From the NCBI GenBank assembly GCA_041744735.1, contig JBGTKH010000023.1, positions 1-9,520 of the forward strand: a DNA stretch of 9,520 nt, given 5' to 3'. The notes below the pieces were generated by a model, which saw only the letters and a program-made list of their open reading frames with translations, ran no database searches and was not told where the DNA came from. The translations under genes were made by a program, and so were the position numbers. Within the stretch, counting starts at the first letter, position 1. The number at the start of each line of letters is the position of its first letter. Below, in pieces: positions 6,141 through 9,520 of this stretch. Source of the stretch: JBGTKH01 sp041744735. Lineage in GTDB: Bacteria; Planctomycetota; Planctomycetia; Pirellulales; Pirellulaceae.

Positions 6141-6512
6141 ATGACCTCGACAACGAAAATGTTCGGTGTGTGTTCATTGTTCATCGCGATCATCGCAGTT
6201 ACGTCGTCCGGTTGCGGCGGTACGACGGGCGACCAAGCCGGACCAAGCAGCCCACCCGCACAACCCACCGGCGCAACATCGACCCAAGGCGACCACAGCG
6301 GCTGGTGGTGCGTCGAGCACGGCGTCCCCGAAGAGGAATGCAGCATGTGCAGCGCCAAAGCCGCCGCCGACTTCAAAGCCAAAGGCGACTGGTGCGACGA
6401 ACATCACCGCGCCAAATCCCAATGCTTCATTTGCGACCCGACTCAAGCCGAAAAATACGCCGCCCTTTACGAAGCCAAATTCGGGAAAGAGCCCCCAACG
6501 CCGACCGAATGA
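6141..6512 (+). CDS. Cys/His-rich lipoprotein with two WCxEH...CxxC motifs, putative periplasmic metal-binding protein
   Basis: The product is 123 residues. The start is well supported by AAAGGAG at 6128-6134, six bases upstream. Residues 1-24 form a signal peptide ending SSG-C25, a plausible lipobox that lacks the usual Leu at -3, followed by a Gly/Pro/Thr-rich linker to about 54. The conserved part holds two motifs: W56-C57-V-E-H60-G-V-P-E then C67-x2-C70, and W84-C85-D-E-H88 then C95-x2-C98. Eight metal-ligand cysteines plus two histidines suggest two metal sites of zinc-knuckle type. The first motif is nearly the same as that at residues 54-68 of the adaptor two genes upstream, so both probably bind the same ion or each other. 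A role as sensor, buffer or chaperone for the pump is inference. The gene belongs to the same transcription direction and was probably translationally coupled to czcA before the repeat insertion. Confidence 0.85.
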   Translation: MTSTTKMFGVCSLFIAIIAVTSSGCGGTTGDQAGPSSPPAQPTGATSTQGDHSGWWCVEHGVPEEECSMCSAKAAADFKAKGDWCDEHHRAKSQCFICDPTQAEKYAALYEAKFGKEPPTPTE

Positions 6513-6536
6513 CGTAGCACGCCAGAACCAAGTTGC

Positions 6537-7652
6537 TCACGGGCCACGCATCTCGAAGATAGCGATGGTGCAGTTGTTGCCCGGAGGCAGTGTGAGACCG
6601 ATCAGGCCGGGTGTACGCGGGGTTGCGCCTGCGGCTTGTTGGACTTCGATTTCTTTCCCGTTCAGGAAGCATTTGATGGCGTCCGCTTGCCGGCCGAACT
6701 CGAGGAACATCGAGCCGGGCGGCAGGGTGACGTAGTAGGTCATTTCGCCGCCTTCCGCGTCCAGCAGGCCGAAGGTTTGTGATGGGCCGACGTCTTGCAG
6801 GATCAGGCGGCAGAAAAAGTTGCCGGTCACGCGCGTGCGGTACGCGATGCGAACGGGTTCGGGCTCCGATGCGGGCACGTGAATCTCCAGCCGGCCTTCG
6901 GCGTTGGCGACGCCGATGTTGTCGAGCGGGCCGCGCTGCCAGCGATCGTTGACGCGGCGTACTAGATACCATTTGTCGGGTTCGAGCAGCGCCCGTTGCA
7001 GACGATTCAACAGCGGGGCTTCGACCGACGAGACCGTTGGCGGCGTGATGTCGAGTTCGCCCAGCAGCGCGGAGACGTCGACGCCGCCGCGCCGCGCGTC
7101 TTCCCACGCCGCGCGGGCCAGCGTGCGGTCTCCCTTGGCATCCATGGCCAGAAACGCCCCGCTGAACACCTTGTTCTGCGGCGCGTCGGCTTTGAGCACG
7201 CGCGACGCCAGCGTCAAGGCGACCTTGGGCGGCATGTCTTGGAGCGTGTACCGCTTGTTCTCGCCCGCCACGCGCAGCACCAGCCGGCCTGCCGCGTATT
7301 CGACGACCGCCACGGGCGTCTCGCCGATCATCAATTCTTCGGTGCCCTGCAGCGTCCGCCCGCCCTCGTCCACGGCTTTAAGGAAATCGGCGATGTACTG
7401 CTGCAGCAGCGACAACCGCTCGACCTGTGCCACGAACGTCGCGGACTGGCTGATCGCGGCCGCTTGCTGCAGCTTCGTCTTCGCCGCCGCCAAATCCCGC
7501 TGGGCCAGCGCCGCACGGATATCGTCCAACAGCTTCTGCTGTTCCGCCGGAATTTGTACTTGCTGGCCCAACGCTGGCTGCTGGCATGCCAGCGAAGCGC
7601 ACAGAAGAACACAGAACGCGATGACGGCGATAGCAAACGGGTGCGAGGTCAT
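6537..7652 (-). CDS. Secreted protein of unknown function
   Basis: The product is 371 residues. Residues 1-29 are a signal peptide (hydrophobic core AIAVIAFCVLLCASLA; likely cleavage after ALG29). C23 lies in SLAC, which is not a canonical lipobox, so soluble export is more likely than lipidation. Residues about 35-95 are Ala/Gln/Leu-rich and probably helical or coiled-coil. The middle (about 105-235) contains a short beta-rich part and a helical part. The last 130 residues (from about 240) look like a beta-sandwich, with alternating hydrophobic strands and many Gly and Pro turns. I see no catalytic motif and recognise no family. GGGAG lies 11 bases before the start, a little far. The gene is convergent with the lipoprotein gene, with 24 bp between the stops and no visible terminator. 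Its link to metal efflux is unknown. Confidence 0.8.
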   Translation of the reverse strand: MTSHPFAIAVIAFCVLLCASLACQQPALGQQVQIPAEQQKLLDDIRAALAQRDLAAAKTKLQQAAAISQSATFVAQVERLSLLQQYIADFLKAVDEGGRTLQGTEELMIGETPVAVVEYAAGRLVLRVAGENKRYTLQDMPPKVALTLASRVLKADAPQNKVFSGAFLAMDAKGDRTLARAAWEDARRGGVDVSALLGELDITPPTVSSVEAPLLNRLQRALLEPDKWYLVRRVNDRWQRGPLDNIGVANAEGRLEIHVPASEPEPVRIAYRTRVTGNFFCRLILQDVGPSQTFGLLDAEGGEMTYYVTLPPGSMFLEFGRQADAIKCFLNGKEIEVQQAAGATPRTPGLIGLTLPPGNNCTIAIFEMRGP

Positions 7653-7877
7653 GGCTGCAGAATCTCCCGCGAGAAGTTGAAAGGGGTACTTTGACTGGAC
7701 GCAAGTGTACTCAAAATCTTCGCCGCGGACAGGATAACGCCGGCACTTTTGAGATCACGATGCGACAGCGTCCCGCCGTCAGAATCGTTCTCAACAGATC
7801 AACCGCTATAAGCCGATTAGATTCCATAGTCGGCAGAGTTTGACTCGGCGCGCGTCGAGCACGACGCGGTAGCTACA

Positions 7878-8071
7878 CCAACCCGACGCGTAAGCTAGGG
7901 GAGACGGCCTGCGATCCCTCGCTGACGCGTTTTGAAGTTGCGCGTTTCAATTGATGGTAGCCGAATTCGCCAGAATTTGGACGGTCTTGTGTTGAACTCG
8001 AAAACCAAATTCTGGCGAATTCGGCTACAAATTGATGCTAGCACAACTTCAAAACTGACGCGTCGGGTTGG
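7878..8071. repeat. Compound nested palindrome with outer 14-bp inverted arms
   Basis: Three concentric pairs of exact inverted arms are present. The outer pair CCAACCCGACGCGT is at 7878-7891 and 8058-8071. The middle pair TTTTGAAGTTG is at 7930-7940 and 8044-8054. The inner 24-bp pair is at 7957-7980 and 8005-8028. The left half carries an extra 38 bp or so (7892-7929). With its surroundings this extra part forms its own imperfect palindrome: GACGCGTAAGCTAGGG (7884-7899) against CCCTCGCTGACGCGTT (7916-7931). It looks like one palindromic repeat family inserted next to or into another. Confidence 0.85.
7957..8028. repeat. REPIN-like element: two inverted GTAG-hairpin units
   Basis: Each 24-bp arm begins at its outer end with GTAG. 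A hairpin follows: CCGAATTC (7961-7968), loop GCCA, GAATTTGG (7973-7980), eight pairs with one G/T wobble. The second arm (8005-8028) is its exact reverse complement and ends CTAC. A 24-base spacer separates the arms. A tetranucleotide GTAG followed by an imperfect hairpin is the known layout of bacterial REP sequences, and two inverted REPs form a REPIN. Such elements are usually moved by a RAYT transposase, which is not in this window. Confidence 0.7.
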
Positions 8072-8116
8072 TTTGGCTTTTGAGCCGCAGGCTAGTGCTA
8101 TATCGGGGGGACGAAG

Positions 8117-9520
8117 ATGTCGCTGCGTTACCTGTACATGGTGCTGTTGCTCTGTCTGCTGACCGGCCATTCGCTGCAGGCCCAGCAGGACGACCAACCG
8201 CGCCGCACGCTGCCGCCGGTGGAAGTTGTACCGGACGAACAGCCCGAAACGGCTGAGGACGCGATCTTTGGCGAAGGGTCGCCGAGCCCGTTCGATCGCC
8301 CGTTCAGCTATCCGTCGCTCTCCGATCAATCGTTCGGGGACGCGGACTTCGGCGGATTAGACGGGATCATGCGCAGCGACCGGTCGCTGTTCGACATGCC
8401 GGGTTTGGGCACAATCGTCGATCGGCAGCAGCTTGGCGAGCGGATGCCGGTCGACATGTTCCACGCGCTGCAAAATGAAGTTGGCGTACTGATGCAGGCC
8501 ACGGCCCGCGGGCAAGCGTCGCCGTTCGTGCGCGGGTTGACCGGCCAGCAGGTGCTGATCCTGGTCGACGGCGTGCGTCTGAACAACTCGACCTTCCGCG
8601 CCGGTCCGAATCAATACTTCAACTTGATCGATCCGGGGCAGGTCGAGCGCGTCGAGGTGCTGCGCGGGCCGCAGTCGGTGTTGTGGGGCAGCGACGCATT
8701 GGGCGGCGTGATTAACGTCGTCACGCGCAGTGCTTCGCCGTATCGCGGCAACTACACGGGCGGCTCGTTTGTCGAGTACTTCAGCACGGCCGACACCGGC
8801 TCGTACAGCCGCGGCAATGTGGAAGGTTGGGTGGGAAATTCGGGCCTGTTTGCCGGCGGCAGCTACTTGAACGTCAACAATCTGGACCGCGGCGGCAGCC
8901 TTGGCCGGCAGCCGTTCACCGACTACCAGCAATACGCCGGCGACATCAAATACAACCTGCTGGTCGCCGACGATCAGATGATCACCGTCGCGTTTCAGCA
9001 TTTCGAGCAACAGAATCTGCCGCGCAGCGATCGCTTCAAGCCGTTCACCAACACGCCGCGGCCTACGTTCTTCGATCCGCAGCGCCGCGACTTGGTGTAC
9101 TTGCGCTGGCAGGGTCTCGCCTGCAACGCGCTGTTCGACGCCTTCACGACGACCGTTTCCTACGGTCGAAACCAGGAGCGCTCGCTGGAAATCCGCAATC
9201 CGGCGGAGTTTGTGGTCAACACGTTTGGATCGAACGTCACGCTGGCTAAAGATCTATGTTGTGCGGGCCGGCTGACGTACGGCCTCGATTACTATTACGA
9301 CGACGTGAACGCTTTCCGCCACCGGCTGAATCCCCAGTTTCCCGACGACGCCACCTACGACCGGGCCGGCGGCTTTGTAAATTGGGATGTGGATTTGACC
9401 GAGCGGCTGACCACGATCGCGGGCGTGCGTTACGAAAACGTCAATGCCGCGGGCACGATCGACGCCGTGTCGGGCGGGCCCAAGCCGTTCCAGCGGACCT
9501 ATCAAGATTGGATCGGCAGC
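8117..9520 (+). CDS. TonB-dependent outer-membrane receptor, truncated by the window end
   Basis: This is an energy-coupled uptake receptor for iron complexes, vitamins or similar ligands. The frame starts at ATG 8117, preceded by a G-rich SD-like GGGGGGA (8105-8111), and stays open for 468 codons to the edge. Residues 1-22 are a signal peptide (cleavage SLQA/QQ). A TonB-box-like RTLPPVEVV is at about 30-38. A Pro/Asp/Phe-rich linker runs from about 39 to 95. The plug domain is at about 97-206, with SPFVRGLTGQQVLILVDGVR (135-154), NLIDPGQVERVEVLRGPQSV and LWGSDALGGVINVVTR. Barrel strands with alternating aromatic residues follow. A full receptor is typically 600-800 residues, so a good part of the barrel is missing. 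The plug looks more like the siderophore or cobalamin class than the SusC class, but the ligand cannot be told. It is transcribed away from the metal-efflux genes, so a shared role is unproven. Confidence 0.92.
   Translation, partial: MSLRYLYMVLLLCLLTGHSLQAQQDDQPRRTLPPVEVVPDEQPETAEDAIFGEGSPSPFDRPFSYPSLSDQSFGDADFGGLDGIMRSDRSLFDMPGLGTIVDRQQLGERMPVDMFHALQNEVGVLMQATARGQASPFVRGLTGQQVLILVDGVRLNNSTFRAGPNQYFNLIDPGQVERVEVLRGPQSVLWGSDALGGVINVVTRSASPYRGNYTGGSFVEYFSTADTGSYSRGNVEGWVGNSGLFAGGSYLNVNNLDRGGSLGRQPFTDYQQYAGDIKYNLLVADDQMITVAFQHFEQQNLPRSDRFKPFTNTPRPTFFDPQRRDLVYLRWQGLACNALFDAFTTTVSYGRNQERSLEIRNPAEFVVNTFGSNVTLAKDLCCAGRLTYGLDYYYDDVNAFRHRLNPQFPDDATYDRAGGFVNWDVDLTERLTTIAGVRYENVNAAGTIDAVSGGPKPFQRTYQDWIGS

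Larger units (their letters stand above)
7653..8116. other. 464-bp divergent intergenic region
   Basis: This separates the minus-strand secreted protein from the receptor gene, so it should hold both promoters. I found no convincing -35/-10 pair on either strand. From 7653 to about 7850 I see no repeat or gene. A 7-bp hairpin CGCGTCG-AGCA-CGACGCG lies at 7851-7868, and the compound palindrome fills 7878-8071. Short open frames across the palindrome are by-products of its symmetry. Confidence 0.6.

Noticed and set aside
5543..6382. Minus-strand frame spanning the czcA end and the lipoprotein start
   Set aside because: It is a shadow across two supported plus-strand genes and a repeat element, with no coding signature of its own.
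7895..8329. Minus-strand ORF over the palindrome and the receptor start, plus the 7932-8162 plus-strand ORF
   Set aside because: Both run through the inverted repeat and overlap the receptor N-terminus, which has a signal peptide and a good ribosome site.

Overview
The window looks like a chromosome segment of a planctomycete, probably of the Pirellulales type. This is an inference from three things: GC-rich coding sequence, a heavy-metal RND operon with Cys-rich accessory proteins of a planctomycete flavour, and intergenic DNA full of palindromic and 7-bp tandem repeats. No 16S or marker gene is present to confirm it.

Layout: (1) 1-342, the 3' end of an unrecognised reading frame with a VVEx pentapeptide repeat and a possible frameshift. 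(2) 434-832, a small exported Cys-rich protein. (3) 1052-2593, a CzcB-like periplasmic adaptor with an N-terminal Cys/His-rich extension. (4) 2838-6059, a CzcA-like heavy-metal RND pump. (5) 6141-6512, a small lipoprotein with the same WCxEH...CxxC motif as the adaptor. (6) On the minus strand, 7652-6537, a secreted protein of unknown function, convergent with the lipoprotein gene. (7) From 8117 to the window edge, the N-terminal two thirds or so of a TonB-dependent outer-membrane receptor, divergent from gene 6.

Genes 2 to 5 form a plausible divalent-metal efflux locus. CzcA would use the proton gradient to expel Zn/Co/Cd-type ions, and the adaptor would link it to an outer-membrane channel. 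The Cys-rich lipoprotein and the adaptor extension may bind metal in the periplasm. No outer-membrane channel (CzcC/TolC type) is recognisable in the window.

The most unusual content is the repeat DNA invading this operon. Heptamer arrays of different sequence but the same 7-bp period lie upstream of czcB, on both sides of the czcB-czcA gap in inverted orientation, and in frame inside czcA. A separate 80-bp palindromic element, flanked by an 11-bp direct repeat, sits at the czcA-lipoprotein junction. Removing it with one copy of the direct repeat restores an ATGA stop/start overlap. A third, REPIN-like nested palindrome (two inverted GTAG-hairpin units) lies in front of the receptor gene.
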